NCBI GenBank assembly: GCA_026414485.1
Contig: JAOAIX010000001.1
Span: forward strand, 27,502-91,501
DNA length: 64,000 bases
Direction of reading: 5' to 3'
From: Candidatus Bathyarchaeota archaeon
GTDB lineage: Archaea > Thermoproteota > Bathyarchaeia > Bathyarchaeales > Bathycorpusculaceae
The notes beneath the pieces are model-generated. The model made no database searches. It saw only the letters and a list, made by a program, of their open reading frames with translations, and was not told where the DNA came from. The position numbers and the translations under genes were made by a program. This document shows, piece after piece, positions 17,674 to 26,145 of the stretch. The first letter of the stretch is position 1, and every line of letters starts with the position of its first letter.

Positions 17674-18465
17674 TCAGGTAGGAGACAAAATAATTCTGTC
17701 GCCAACTTTTACTCGGAATTTGGCGGCCGCATTGCCTTGGTTTAAAGCTATTTCAAGGTAATTATGGCTTCCAATTAGCGCTAATGGCTCATGAGGTTTA
17801 GCTTCTGCGTAAGTTTTGGCAAAAATCACCTTCATCTTTAAATTTGATAAACTAATCGATAGGCTGACTGGTTTAAGGTGTTCAAAATCTTTGGTATGTA
17901 TGTTTGTGATTATGTTTCCAAAGCTGTCCACATGCAGCACTTCACCGACTAAACCACCCTCAGTTTGCCTCGCTTTAGAGAACTGGGGTTTTATGGCGTC
18001 ATTTATTTCAGGACCAAATTCTTCCAACCTTGCGTCGCCATTGGCTATATGCGCTACAACAGGCGCAAAAACGTCACGCCCGTGGAATGTGTTTGAAACG
18101 TTATTCGGTAGGAATCTTTGTTCTTCGATTTTGTAAACGTGTTTTATGCCTTCTGCTTCAGCTGCCAGCATTAACACGCCGTTGTCGGGACCTACAAAAA
18201 CGTTGTGTTCGGTCTGCACAATTATTGGGCGTCTTTGAGTGCCCACTCCAGGATCTACCACTGCTATGTGGATCGTACGTGGTGGGAAGTATGGTGCGGC
18301 GGAAGCTAACATGAAGGCGCCTTGGCGTATGTTAAATTTTTCCACGTTATGGGTGATGTCGACTATAACCGCGTTTAAGCAAATGCCAAGAATAACTCCT
18401 TTCATTTCCGCGACATAAGGGTCATGTAGACCAAAGTCTGTTGTTAAAGTCACTATTTTAGGCAT
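17674..18465 (-). CDS. SAM hydroxide adenosyltransferase (DUF62 family)
   Basis: Hydrolyses S-adenosylmethionine to adenosine and methionine; a relative of fluorinase and chlorinase. Motifs seen are TTDFGLHDPYVAEMKG (about 7-22), VVDPGVGTQRR (about 69-79) and GPDNGVL (about 91-97). An Arg/Asp/His set typical of the hydroxide-activating members is present. The 263 residues are standard, and the C-terminal beta domain is complete. It lies between the CofE-like and MoaD-like genes on the same strand but with gaps of 58 and 204 bases, so cotranscription with MoaD is doubtful. Its role is probably SAM turnover. Confidence 0.93.
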   Translation of the reverse strand: MPKIVTLTTDFGLHDPYVAEMKGVILGICLNAVIVDITHNVEKFNIRQGAFMLASAAPYFPPRTIHIAVVDPGVGTQRRPIIVQTEHNVFVGPDNGVLMLAAEAEGIKHVYKIEEQRFLPNNVSNTFHGRDVFAPVVAHIANGDARLEEFGPEINDAIKPQFSKARQTEGGLVGEVLHVDSFGNIITNIHTKDFEHLKPVSLSISLSNLKMKVIFAKTYAEAKPHEPLALIGSHNYLEIALNQGNAAAKFRVKVGDRIILSPT

Positions 18466-18669
18466 GGCAAATTATTCCGTTTCTTTGTGCTTCTGGTTTG
18501 TTTTTCTTCCTCTTCCAAATGTTTCTCTGGTAGTAGACTAGCTAAGCGCTGCTTTGACCCTTATTCCCCCTACTCAATTAGAGTCGATTATTGTATTAAA
18601 TTTTGTGAAATTCAAGTTATACGCGAATTAATGATTCTTCTAAGAATAACTGTTCTTTATTAGGAAAAA

Positions 18670-18954
18670 TTAGCCTCCATGCACAACTGGAATAAAAACT
18701 ACTTCGTCTCCGTCTCTTACTTTTGTTTGTAGACCGTTAAGAATGCTAATTTCTTTACCGTTAACAAGAACTAACGCATTAGATTTAGGCGGCTTCAAAC
18801 GCTCATCTAGTAGACTACTTCTCAGAAGAGGCAAATCTCTGGTTAAATTGTTAACTAAGTCAATGAGCAACACCTCGTTTTTACATTCCAATGTAATTTG
18901 ATCTTTTCCTGAGTCTCGCCGTAATGCACCAATGAACTTTAAAGTTACTCCCAT
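18670..18954 (-). CDS. MoaD/ThiS-like ubiquitin-fold protein (SAMP type)
   Basis: A 94-residue beta-grasp protein ending in VVHGG. The C-terminal Gly-Gly is adenylated by an E1-like enzyme, so the protein acts as sulfur carrier for molybdopterin or thiolated tRNA, and in archaea can be conjugated to other proteins. The motif GDEVVFIPVVHGG is characteristic. MoaE is 33 kb away at 52420-52887, so the partner is not fixed by context. It lies 18 bases after the glycerate kinase stop, likely in one operon with it. Confidence 0.92.
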   Translation of the reverse strand: MGVTLKFIGALRRDSGKDQITLECKNEVLLIDLVNNLTRDLPLLRSSLLDERLKPPKSNALVLVNGKEISILNGLQTKVRDGDEVVFIPVVHGG

Positions 18955-18972
18955 CTCTTTTTTCGCTCATTA

Positions 18973-20349
18973 TTATAAAATTACAATCACTGATATATCG
19001 TTAACATTTGTGCCTGTTTGACCCACAAAAATCAGATCACCCAACCTTGAAAAGAAAGAGTAGGAATCATTATCCGCCAAAAACCTCTTAGCGTCCAAAC
19101 GTGCTTGTTCCGCTCGCATTAATGTGTAACCGTCTGCGATTGCCCCCGCGGCATCAGTTGGTCCATCTACTCCATCTGTACTCAAAGAAGCAAGGACGCA
19201 CGACCCTAATCCCTTCAGCTTCAGCGCTGCAGCCAAAGTTAATTCTTGGTTCCTGCCTCCTGACCCTGTACCAGTAACTTTCACGGTTGTTTCTCCACCT
19301 ACAACTATGCCTGCTGGTCGGCGTAAGGGATTGCCTGAAACAAAAATTTCTCGGCAAATGGAAGCCATAATAGCCCCTGCTTGCTTTGCTTCACATTCTA
19401 AACTGGACGTCAGCAAAAATGTATTCACGCCTTCGGTCTTCAGATAGTTAACGGCGGCGTTGCTTGCAATACGGTTGTTTCCAACAATTACATTGTAAAC
19501 TCTCTCAAAAATAGGGTCTCCTTTTTTTGGTGTATCAGCAATTTTGCCCTCTATTCCTTCGGATAAAACTTTCTGAATTGAGGAGGGTACATCTTCCCAT
19601 ATACCATATTTTTTCAAGATATGCTTCGCATCAGTAAAGGTGGAGGGATCTGGTGCTGTGGGTCCTGAAGCGATTGAAGATAAATCGTCGTCCACAACAT
19701 CTGAAAGAATCAAGTTCAAAACAGTTGCGGGATAAGCATGCTTAGCTAATAATCCTCCCTTGAAGCCTGAGACATGTTTTCGTACAATGTTCACCTCGTT
19801 GATCGTGGCGCCGCTTTTTAAGAGAGCCTCTGTAAGTCGTTTTTTGTCCTCTAAAGATACTCCTTCACGGGGCAAGGCCATGAGGCTAGAGCCGCCCCCA
19901 GAAATTAAACATATGAGCAGATCATCTTTTTCCGCACTCTGGGCAATTCTAACTATCTGTTTAGTACCCTCCACCCCTGCCTCATCTGGAACAGGGTGAC
20001 TAGCCTCGTGTAGTTTGACGATGTGGGTTTTGCTTTGGTTCCCGTAGGGCACATTAACTATGCCAGACTTAATGTGTTTGCCTAAAATTTCTTCTATAGC
20101 TTCAGCCATAACTCCACTGGCTTTTCCTCCCCCAATCACATAGATATTTCTGAATTTTTCCAAATCAAAAGTTATCTGGTCAATACAAAAAGACGAATGG
20201 TTTAGCACAACCTTGTTTTTAAGTAAAGCTTTCGGGTCAACCGCTTTCAAGGCAACTTGAAGGCTTTCCAAAACTATTTTCCGCGCTTTTTTTGTTAAGT
20301 CAGTTTTTCCGTTTGCCACTAAAACATCAAGATTTTTTACTTCTTTCAC
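18973..20349 (-). CDS. gck: Glycerate 2-kinase (GckA, MOFRL family)
   Basis: Phosphorylates D-glycerate, giving 2-phosphoglycerate in archaea. The 458 residues show the N-terminal DUF4147 domain with GGGKASGVMAEAIEE (about 69-83) and CLISGGGSSLMALP (about 143-156). The C-terminal MOFRL domain has GGETTVKVTGTGSGGRNQEL in part and LSTDGVDGPTDAAGA (about 389-403). This is the usual archaeal glycerate kinase, a substitute for part of the Entner-Doudoroff branch or for serine/glycerate use. It is followed at 18 bases by the MoaD-like gene. Confidence 0.94.
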   Translation of the reverse strand: MKEVKNLDVLVANGKTDLTKKARKIVLESLQVALKAVDPKALLKNKVVLNHSSFCIDQITFDLEKFRNIYVIGGGKASGVMAEAIEEILGKHIKSGIVNVPYGNQSKTHIVKLHEASHPVPDEAGVEGTKQIVRIAQSAEKDDLLICLISGGGSSLMALPREGVSLEDKKRLTEALLKSGATINEVNIVRKHVSGFKGGLLAKHAYPATVLNLILSDVVDDDLSSIASGPTAPDPSTFTDAKHILKKYGIWEDVPSSIQKVLSEGIEGKIADTPKKGDPIFERVYNVIVGNNRIASNAAVNYLKTEGVNTFLLTSSLECEAKQAGAIMASICREIFVSGNPLRRPAGIVVGGETTVKVTGTGSGGRNQELTLAAALKLKGLGSCVLASLSTDGVDGPTDAAGAIADGYTLMRAEQARLDAKRFLADNDSYSFFSRLGDLIFVGQTGTNVNDISVIVIL

Positions 20350-20436
20350 AGAATTGACCCTTTTATGTAATTAAGATATAATCTTCTTTTAATAAAACCT
20401 GATGACCGCTCACTAGCCCCACAGGGGAACTTTAGT

Positions 20437-20820
20437 TTAAAACTTTTCCTCTGTAAGAGTTTCTACAAACTCGGAGGCAACTTGAACGAACGTATCTGCC
20501 TGCTTCATCATGGCATCACTGTTCACTTCTTCAATTTGCCCAAGTTGCTGCACTGTTTCTTCAATTTCAATCAAAAACCGCAAGATAGCATCATTTTGTG
20601 GTTTAGGCTTGCCTAACTCTTCACGGATGAGAATTTCTATAAACGCAGGTTCACCTATGCTATAGTATATGGCATTTCGGGCTTTGCGTATCGCTTCCAC
20701 CATTAGACTTGGCGCCATGTAAGGTATTTTCCGTGCTGCTTCTAATTCAGCTTTGGCTTCACGGAGATAACGTAGAGCCCAGCCGCGCCTGTATGCATCC
20801 ATCATTTTTTCAAAGCTCAT
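20437..20820 (-). CDS. Unknown helical protein linked to rps17e
   Basis: I do not recognise this 127-residue protein with certainty. It is predicted all-helical. The first half (RYLREAKAELEAARKI, then MVEAIRKARNAIYYSIGEP) has the spacing of a HEPN-like or tetratricopeptide-like helical bundle with small residues on one face, but the catalytic RxxxxH of HEPN nucleases is not present. Its start lies 9 bases after the S17e stop on the same strand, so the two are almost certainly cotranscribed. A ribosome-linked or housekeeping role is possible from position only. Confidence 0.75.
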   Translation of the reverse strand: MSFEKMMDAYRRGWALRYLREAKAELEAARKIPYMAPSLMVEAIRKARNAIYYSIGEPAFIEILIREELGKPKPQNDAILRFLIEIEETVQQLGQIEEVNSDAMMKQADTFVQVASEFVETLTEEKF

Positions 20821-20829
20821 TTAGCCTTT

Positions 20830-21069
20830 TTATTCTTCGCTGGTTTCTTCTTCCAGAACGTCCTCTTCAAGTACCGTGCCATGTTGAGCAAGTGTTACAG
20901 TTCGTGTTATGTAGCCTGCTACTTGATTTCGTACTCTAGTTGTTGTGCCTTCCGTAAGTTCATCTACCATGCGTTTGTTGTCGTCAAAGTTTGTGGTAAA
21001 TTTGTTGGGATACTTCGCGATGAGCTCTTTAGCTAGATGTTTTATCTGTTCAGTCTTTACTTTTCCCAA
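20830..21069 (-). CDS. rps17e: Small ribosomal subunit protein S17e
   Basis: A 79-residue protein matching archaeal S17e: MGKVKTEQIKHLAKELI at the N terminus, then FTTNFDDNKRMVDEL and the conserved RNQVAGYITR, ending in an acidic tail. It is the leading gene of a short leftward unit with the unknown helical gene. Confidence 0.95.
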   Translation of the reverse strand: MGKVKTEQIKHLAKELIAKYPNKFTTNFDDNKRMVDELTEGTTTRVRNQVAGYITRTVTLAQHGTVLEEDVLEEETSEE

Positions 21070-21203
21070 GTTGATTCCTCCATACTACATATGACTATGA
21101 TTTTTGTCTTTTGACGCTTTGAAAGCGCAAAAGCACCTTTCAATAGAAGCGAAGCTCAATTTAAGTTTACGCCTTACAAATAACCCTTTGGAAGGCTATA
21201 TCG

Positions 21204-21992
21204 TCACTTCACTTTGCTAATTTTGAGGTTGAAAAACGTTTCAAAGTTTTGTACAATCTGGTTTGCAACTTCTTCTACGTCGGTTTTTTTAATGTCTGCT
21301 ATTGCTTGCACAACTTCTTTTATGAAAGAGGGTTTAGTCATTTGACTGTTAAACGGTGGTTTACGGAAAAGTACAGGGCCATCGGTCTCTGTCAACAAAT
21401 TGGTCAGTGGTGTTTGCATAACGACCTCCCGAATACCATTTGAATACACCACTGGTGGGCCTTCCGTAATGTAGTAGCCATAATCTATGGCTTTTTGAAG
21501 TGCGCTAAGGGGGTGACTGAACCAATGTAGTAAAACTCTCTTTAAATTATAAGACGGCAACATATCTACTATAAACTCGGTTGTCCCACGTGAATGAATA
21601 ATAACTGGCAAGGAAAATTTTTCTGCTGTTTGCAGCATTTTGTCGAAAACTGCAAGTTGTTTTTCCCATACGACTTCATATTTACAGTCTAACCCAATTT
21701 CTCCAATGGCCACAACTGATCTCCTGTGATGATGTTTTTCGATTAAGCTTAGTGTTTCTTCCAGTTCGTTAGGTTTGAGCACATTCACATTCCAAGGGTG
21801 AATTCCTAACGCAACGTAAATCAGTTCAGGATGTTTCTCTGCCAGAAGCAGTGCTTCGGTACTGCTTTCAAAATCCATAGCGTTTGAAACCAAAGCAACC
21901 ACGTTTGCGGTTTTGGCGTTATTTACAAGTTCATCAACGTATCCCCTGTATTCCTTGTCTGAAAGATGAATATGTGCGTCAATAAACTGCAA
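21204..21992 (-). CDS. TatD family metal-dependent hydrolase
   Basis: A TIM-barrel metal-dependent hydrolase of the TatD family (DNases and related phosphodiesterases). Metal ligands are visible: HxH in FIDAHIHL, Glu in GEIGLDCKY, His in IIHSRGT, and Asp in TETDGP near 210. I place the start at TTG 21992. The protein then begins with two residues before FIDAH, as in relatives, and AGGTG stands 8 bases upstream. The ATG at 22022 would add ten residues with no family counterpart. Substrate unknown. Confidence 0.88.
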   Translation of the reverse strand: MQFIDAHIHLSDKEYRGYVDELVNNAKTANVVALVSNAMDFESSTEALLLAEKHPELIYVALGIHPWNVNVLKPNELEETLSLIEKHHHRRSVVAIGEIGLDCKYEVVWEKQLAVFDKMLQTAEKFSLPVIIHSRGTTEFIVDMLPSYNLKRVLLHWFSHPLSALQKAIDYGYYITEGPPVVYSNGIREVVMQTPLTNLLTETDGPVLFRKPPFNSQMTKPSFIKEVVQAIADIKKTDVEEVANQIVQNFETFFNLKISKVK

Positions 21993-22144
21993 TCGGAAGA
22001 CACCTGCCCGCCATATAACCAACAGAGCTTGGTTTAAAATTTTCTTTTTTCAGAGAAGACAAGTTAATCGATAAATTAAAAAAATAAAAGACAATAAAGG
22101 TTAAATATGGCTTTAAAAAGAAAAAGAAGCCGCAGAGGGTCTTT

Positions 22145-22366
22145 ATGACCGATTTAGAAATCGCAGTAGCTCCCATGCATAGGCTGTGTAAAAAAGCAGG
22201 TGCTGACAGAGTAAGTGAAGCAGCCGCAAAAGAACTTGCCAAAGCACTTGAGGAAGTGGGCGTTAAAATCGCCAAGGAAGCTTTGGATTTTGCAATGCAC
22301 GCAGGAAGAAAAACAATTAAATCTGAAGATATAGAAATTGCAGCTAAGAAAGTCATGGGAAAATAA
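22145..22366 (+). CDS. Archaeal histone
   Basis: A 73-residue single histone fold of the HMf type. It begins with [20 protein letters not shown] and ends with [19 protein letters not shown]; the RKTI and D-I-x-x-A pattern is typical. The cysteine at residue 15 is less usual. There is no tail. The protein wraps or bends DNA as dimers that stack into fibres. A TATA-like GGTTAAATATGG lies near 22099-22110 and GAGGG before the ATG. The window also encodes Alba, so two chromatin protein families coexist in this organism. Confidence 0.96.
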   Translation: MTDLEIAVAPMHRLCKKAGADRVSEAAAKELAKALEEVGVKIAKEALDFAMHAGRKTIKSEDIEIAAKKVMGK

Positions 22367-22395
22367 CAACTATTTCTCTTTCTCTCTTTTTTGTT

Positions 22396-23172
22396 TTAAG
22401 TCTTAGTTTTAGTTGAAGAATCCCAGAGAAACTGGAAATACTCCCTTGCAAATCCAACTAAACCAACATGATTACTCCAAATGACAAGACTGGGTTTATC
22501 TTCTCCAAGAAACAACATGGCTTCTCTCCCGTCTGCTATTATTCCGCCGCCGAACATGTGATCTCTGACCCTCAACTCGTTTACCCCTGCATTTTTTCTC
22601 AACACTTGCCACTCTTCCCCTTCACCTGCTACCATCAGCTTAACCAAAACGTTTTTCTTCAAACTTGATAGCCACTGGTCTGCAGAAGTAATTATGGGCC
22701 GAGCAAAAACAGGTGCGGCTATCATGAGCTCTTTGGTGGCTTTCTTAAGGACCTCTTCAAGTTTAGTCACTACTGCTTGCTGTCCATGTAAAATCAAAAT
22801 ATCGGGTCGTTCTACCAATTCACGTTTTTCGTAAAGTGGTTGCAATGCCTCATTTACAATTTGCTTCCAATTCTCAAATTTTTCTTCCAAGCGTTGTTTT
22901 GTTAACGCCGTCGCCTCAATAGGTGCCACAGGATAATACCTGAATGGTCGGCTTTCAGAGCTTTTAACCCAGCCTTTCTCTTTAAGCATATTTAAAACCT
23001 CGTAGATTTTGCTGTAAGGTACCTTGGCTTCGTGGCTTATCTCCATGGCAGTCATATGTCCAGTTCCGATCAACGCAAGGTAGGCGTCAATTTCATAGGC
23101 GTTCAAACCCATTTCTCGTAACGTTTCACGAATATTTTCGCTTATTGTCAAGGCTGCTTTCCCCTTATTCAC
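22396..23172 (-). CDS. TrmB family transcriptional regulator
   Basis: The N-terminal winged helix-turn-helix (about 12-85) reads MGLNAYEIDAYLALIGTGHMT, then EISHEAKVPYSKIYEVLNML, typical of TrmB/sugar-specific regulators. The C-terminal domain (about 110-258) is of the phospholipase D-like effector fold seen in short TrmB proteins, with no obvious sugar-binding extension. The target is unknown. It is divergent from the tetraether lipid synthase gene with 78 bases between the starts, so control of that gene or of itself is the simplest hypothesis. Confidence 0.9.
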   Translation of the reverse strand: MNKGKAALTISENIRETLREMGLNAYEIDAYLALIGTGHMTAMEISHEAKVPYSKIYEVLNMLKEKGWVKSSESRPFRYYPVAPIEATALTKQRLEEKFENWKQIVNEALQPLYEKRELVERPDILILHGQQAVVTKLEEVLKKATKELMIAAPVFARPIITSADQWLSSLKKNVLVKLMVAGEGEEWQVLRKNAGVNELRVRDHMFGGGIIADGREAMLFLGEDKPSLVIWSNHVGLVGFAREYFQFLWDSSTKTKT

Positions 23173-23250
23173 CTTAGTAAACGTTTGGAAAACTTATTAT
23201 TTAATACATTTGTTCCTCTCTAAACTGCTCACGCTTATGTAGTGGTAATA

Positions 23251-24741
23251 ATGAACGTAATTAAAAACACAAAAAGCATCTGCCCTGAATGCCTCAAAAC
23301 GTTGGACGCCACAATATATGAGGAAAACGGCAAAGTTTACATAAAAAAGGCATGCCCTCAACATGGGTCTTATGAGGAACTTTACTGGTCTGATTATGAG
23401 CAGTACTCACGTGCAGAAACTTTCAGATACGATGGTGACGGCGTAGAGAATCCAAGGACTCAAAAAATCAATGGGTGTCCTCTTGACTGTGGTATCTGCC
23501 CAGAGCACAAATCCCACACTGCACTTGCCATAATTGACATCACAAATCGTTGCAACCTTACCTGCCCTGTATGCTTTGCTAACGCAGCAGCCGCAGGGTA
23601 TGTCTATGAACCCACAAAAGAACAAGTTACAGCTATGCTTGAGAATCTGCGTGCCACTAAGCCTGTTCCAGCTACGGCATTACAGTTCTCAGGCGGAGAA
23701 CCTACAATCCGCAATGAACTACCTGATTTTGTTCGCAAAGCCAAAGAGCTTGGCTTTCGTCACGTTGAAGTCAACACTAATGGTGTTCGTATTTCCAAAA
23801 GTGTAGAATATGCCAAGCAGCTTAAAGAAGCAGGCGTAAGTACAATCTATTTACAGTTTGACGGTCTAACTTCTGACGTTTACAAATTCATACGGGGAAT
23901 TGACCTGCTCGATGTTAAACTGAAAGCTCTTGAAAACCTACGGCAGGCAGGCATAAAAAGCGTTGTGTTGGTTGTCACCTTGGTGAAAGGCGTTAATGAT
24001 AACCAGCTTGGCGAAATCATAAATTTTGCTGCAAAAAATTTTGACATCGTCAGGTGTATAAATGTTCAACCCGTCTCCCTTTGCGGCAGATTACCACAGA
24101 AAGAGCGCGACAAAATGCGTGTCACAATACCTGACTTTATGCGCGCCGTGGAGGAACAAACAAAGGGAGAAATCAAAGTTTCAGATTTCTATCCTGTACC
24201 AACAGTGGTGCCTGTATCTAAAGCCGTAGGCGCCCTACAAGATAAGCGGTACGTAGAATTTACGGCACATCCACACTGTGGTATGGCAACTTATTTGTTT
24301 GTAGAAAAAGGCAAAATTGTTCCTATCACCCGTTACGCTAACGTAGAAAAATTCTCCATCGCTATGAAAAAAGCATTCGGCGATGCATCCAAAGGCAACA
24401 AAACCAGAGCTAAACTACGTTTGTTGGGCGCTGTGAGGCATGTGAAATTTAGTTTCTTGCGCAAATATGTTCTTCGTGTGTTAACAAAAGGTGACTACAA
24501 AAGCCTTGGTGATCTGCAGAGAAAAGCGATTTTGCTTTCCTCTATGCATTTTATGGATCCGTACAACTTTGACTTAGAGCGTGTCCAACGATGTGTTATA
24601 CACTACGCAGTGCCTGACGGTCGTATAATCCCCTTCTGTACTATGAATAGCATCCACCGAACTGCTGTGGAGAAAAAATTGGGCATGCCAATTAAAGAAT
24701 GGCAAAGCAAGCATAAGGTTGAAATAACTCAGCCTTCCTAG
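23251..24741 (+). CDS. tes: Radical SAM tetraether lipid synthase (Tes family)
   Basis: Tes joins two archaeal diether lipid chains tail to tail, making GDGT membrane-spanning lipids. The 496 residues (ATG at 23251; GTG 23242 is an alternative) match the MJ0619/Tes group. An N-terminal zinc- or iron-sulfur-binding part has CPEC and CPQHG, then CPLDCGICPEHKSHT (about 76-90). The radical SAM cluster motif CNLTCPVC (about 104-111) and the SAM site SGGEPT (about 145-150) follow. The C-terminal part has more cysteines (around residue 455-470). The divergent TrmB gene and the downstream S25e gene frame it; S25e follows 21 bases later. Confidence 0.87.
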   Translation: MNVIKNTKSICPECLKTLDATIYEENGKVYIKKACPQHGSYEELYWSDYEQYSRAETFRYDGDGVENPRTQKINGCPLDCGICPEHKSHTALAIIDITNRCNLTCPVCFANAAAAGYVYEPTKEQVTAMLENLRATKPVPATALQFSGGEPTIRNELPDFVRKAKELGFRHVEVNTNGVRISKSVEYAKQLKEAGVSTIYLQFDGLTSDVYKFIRGIDLLDVKLKALENLRQAGIKSVVLVVTLVKGVNDNQLGEIINFAAKNFDIVRCINVQPVSLCGRLPQKERDKMRVTIPDFMRAVEEQTKGEIKVSDFYPVPTVVPVSKAVGALQDKRYVEFTAHPHCGMATYLFVEKGKIVPITRYANVEKFSIAMKKAFGDASKGNKTRAKLRLLGAVRHVKFSFLRKYVLRVLTKGDYKSLGDLQRKAILLSSMHFMDPYNFDLERVQRCVIHYAVPDGRIIPFCTMNSIHRTAVEKKLGMPIKEWQSKHKVEITQPS

Positions 24742-24762
24742 TGTAGCGGAAAGTGACAAATT

Positions 24763-25095
24763 ATGGGTGGAAAAAAGAAACTTGGCTTGAAGCAGATGGA
24801 AAAACAACAAGAGAAAACAGACGAAGCTGCCGCTCAAAAAGAAAAGAAAGAGAAAAAGGGGCCTCCGACCAAAGAGAAACGGACAGTTATAGGCGTAATT
24901 CCTCCGGATGCAAAAAACGACAAAATAATCGCTGAAATAAAGAAAATGCCTGTTTTGACGCCTTATACCATAGCCACAAAATACAATGTGCGTATCAGTG
25001 CTGCTAAACAATTTTTGGCTCAACTAGAACAAAACGGCGCAGTGCAATTGGTTTCCGGAAGTCATAACCTCAAAGTTTACAAGCCTTGCGCTTAA
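24763..25095 (+). CDS. rps25e: Small ribosomal subunit protein S25e
   Basis: A 110-residue protein with a Lys/Glu-rich N-terminal extension and a winged-helix core (MPVLTPYTIATKYNVRISAAKQFL, in part), then LEQNGAVQLVSGSHNLKVY. S25e is found in TACK archaea and eukaryotes and is generally missing from Euryarchaeota, so it helps place the organism. It starts 21 bases after the tetraether synthase stop. Confidence 0.93.
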   Translation: MGGKKKLGLKQMEKQQEKTDEAAAQKEKKEKKGPPTKEKRTVIGVIPPDAKNDKIIAEIKKMPVLTPYTIATKYNVRISAAKQFLAQLEQNGAVQLVSGSHNLKVYKPCA

Positions 25096-25151
25096 TTTCC
25101 CACTTGTTTCAGTTCTTTTGACATTCGGCTACTAGAAGGAGCTACATTGTA

Positions 25152-25631
25152 TTGACTTATCCAGAAAGAGTTTATACTGAAGAAGAAGTAAAAAAAGCAA
25201 AGCACCTTGTAGAAGCAGGCTATAAACATAACCTTACAGTTCAGGGGGGAGATTTGTTCACAGAGAAAGTTAGTCAAGCTCTTGAATTGTTAAAAACCGC
25301 AGGGTACTACGACTTCATACGTACCTACATCCGTAAAATAAAAGAAATTGACGGTTTAACTCAACTTCGCGAGACCGAAGCGGCCATCTGGGCAAATAAA
25401 TTTGCCGTGGAGAACCCTGTTGATTTTGCGAGTCTTGTGGTGCAGAAGGCTCATCACATGAAAGAATACCTAGACGGTGAAATCTACTACGGCGGGAACT
25501 CTGAAAAACGTACTGTACAAAAACGCATAGACTTCTTGGGTGTTCTTAAAGAAAAAAGCCAAGACGCCAAAGTAAAAGACGAGTGTACGCGACTGTTGGA
25601 ACTATGGCATGAAAGCTCCCTAGCTTATTAG
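25152..25631 (+). CDS. Unknown helical protein downstream of S25e
   Basis: I do not recognise this 159-residue protein. It appears soluble and mostly helical, with an invariant-looking GYYDFIRTYIRKIKEIDGL stretch (about 51-69) and a charged C-terminal half. It starts at TTG, with GGAG 10 bases upstream, about 56 bases after S25e. Its 3' end overlaps the convergent cyclophilin-like gene by 12 bases. Base and residue use are like the neighbours, so it looks like a resident gene. Confidence 0.72.
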   Translation: MTYPERVYTEEEVKKAKHLVEAGYKHNLTVQGGDLFTEKVSQALELLKTAGYYDFIRTYIRKIKEIDGLTQLRETEAAIWANKFAVENPVDFASLVVQKAHHMKEYLDGEIYYGGNSEKRTVQKRIDFLGVLKEKSQDAKVKDECTRLLELWHESSLAY

Positions 25632-26054
25632 TGCTTCAACTCGGATTCTGGTTCCACTTCTTATCTGTTTAAAAATTTCAAGATTTTTAGTAATTCTGCC
25701 TAGGACGCTAACAGGACTGTACGGTTGTGATTGACCATAGAAGACGCACAATGCACTTCCCATAGGCCAAAACGCTATGGCGCCCGTTTCTACAGTTGGT
25801 TTGGCTTTTTCCTCCCCCATCTTTACTGGAATTTCAAAATAAATTTCCTCTTTCCACAGGGCAGCTCGACCTTCCAAGGGAAGTTTTCTAGCTAAGGTAT
25901 CTACTGTTCGGGGTGCCAAGAAGCGCACAAGCTCACCTTCGGCTTCGCCTAAGCCCTCTATTAAGAATTTTATTTTTATACGGGAAACATCTTCAGTCAA
26001 TCGTTCTTTTCCTCCTGTGTTATCCAGAAATGAGCGTCGCTTTCTACGAAACAA
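25620..26054 (-). CDS. Cyclophilin-like fold protein (TM1367/DUF369 type)
   Basis: The 144-residue protein resembles the small cyclophilin-like family (Cyclophil_like, formerly DUF369). The core includes RFLAPRTVDTLARKLPLEG (about 43-61), EIYFEIPV (about 69-76) and GAIAFWPMGSALCVFYG (about 88-104). Family members share the cyclophilin beta barrel but lack proven prolyl isomerase activity. The first 25 residues are basic and not conserved-looking, so the true start may be downstream. Confidence 0.75.
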   Translation of the reverse strand: MFRRKRRSFLDNTGGKERLTEDVSRIKIKFLIEGLGEAEGELVRFLAPRTVDTLARKLPLEGRAALWKEEIYFEIPVKMGEEKAKPTVETGAIAFWPMGSALCVFYGQSQPYSPVSVLGRITKNLEIFKQIRSGTRIRVEALIS

Positions 26055-26145
26055 GCTGTCATAGTGTACAAGTCGCTATTTAACTCTTACAGTAACGTTT
26101 ACCTAACCCTTTAAAAACAGAGAAAAAACAAAAAAAGGTTTAGCT

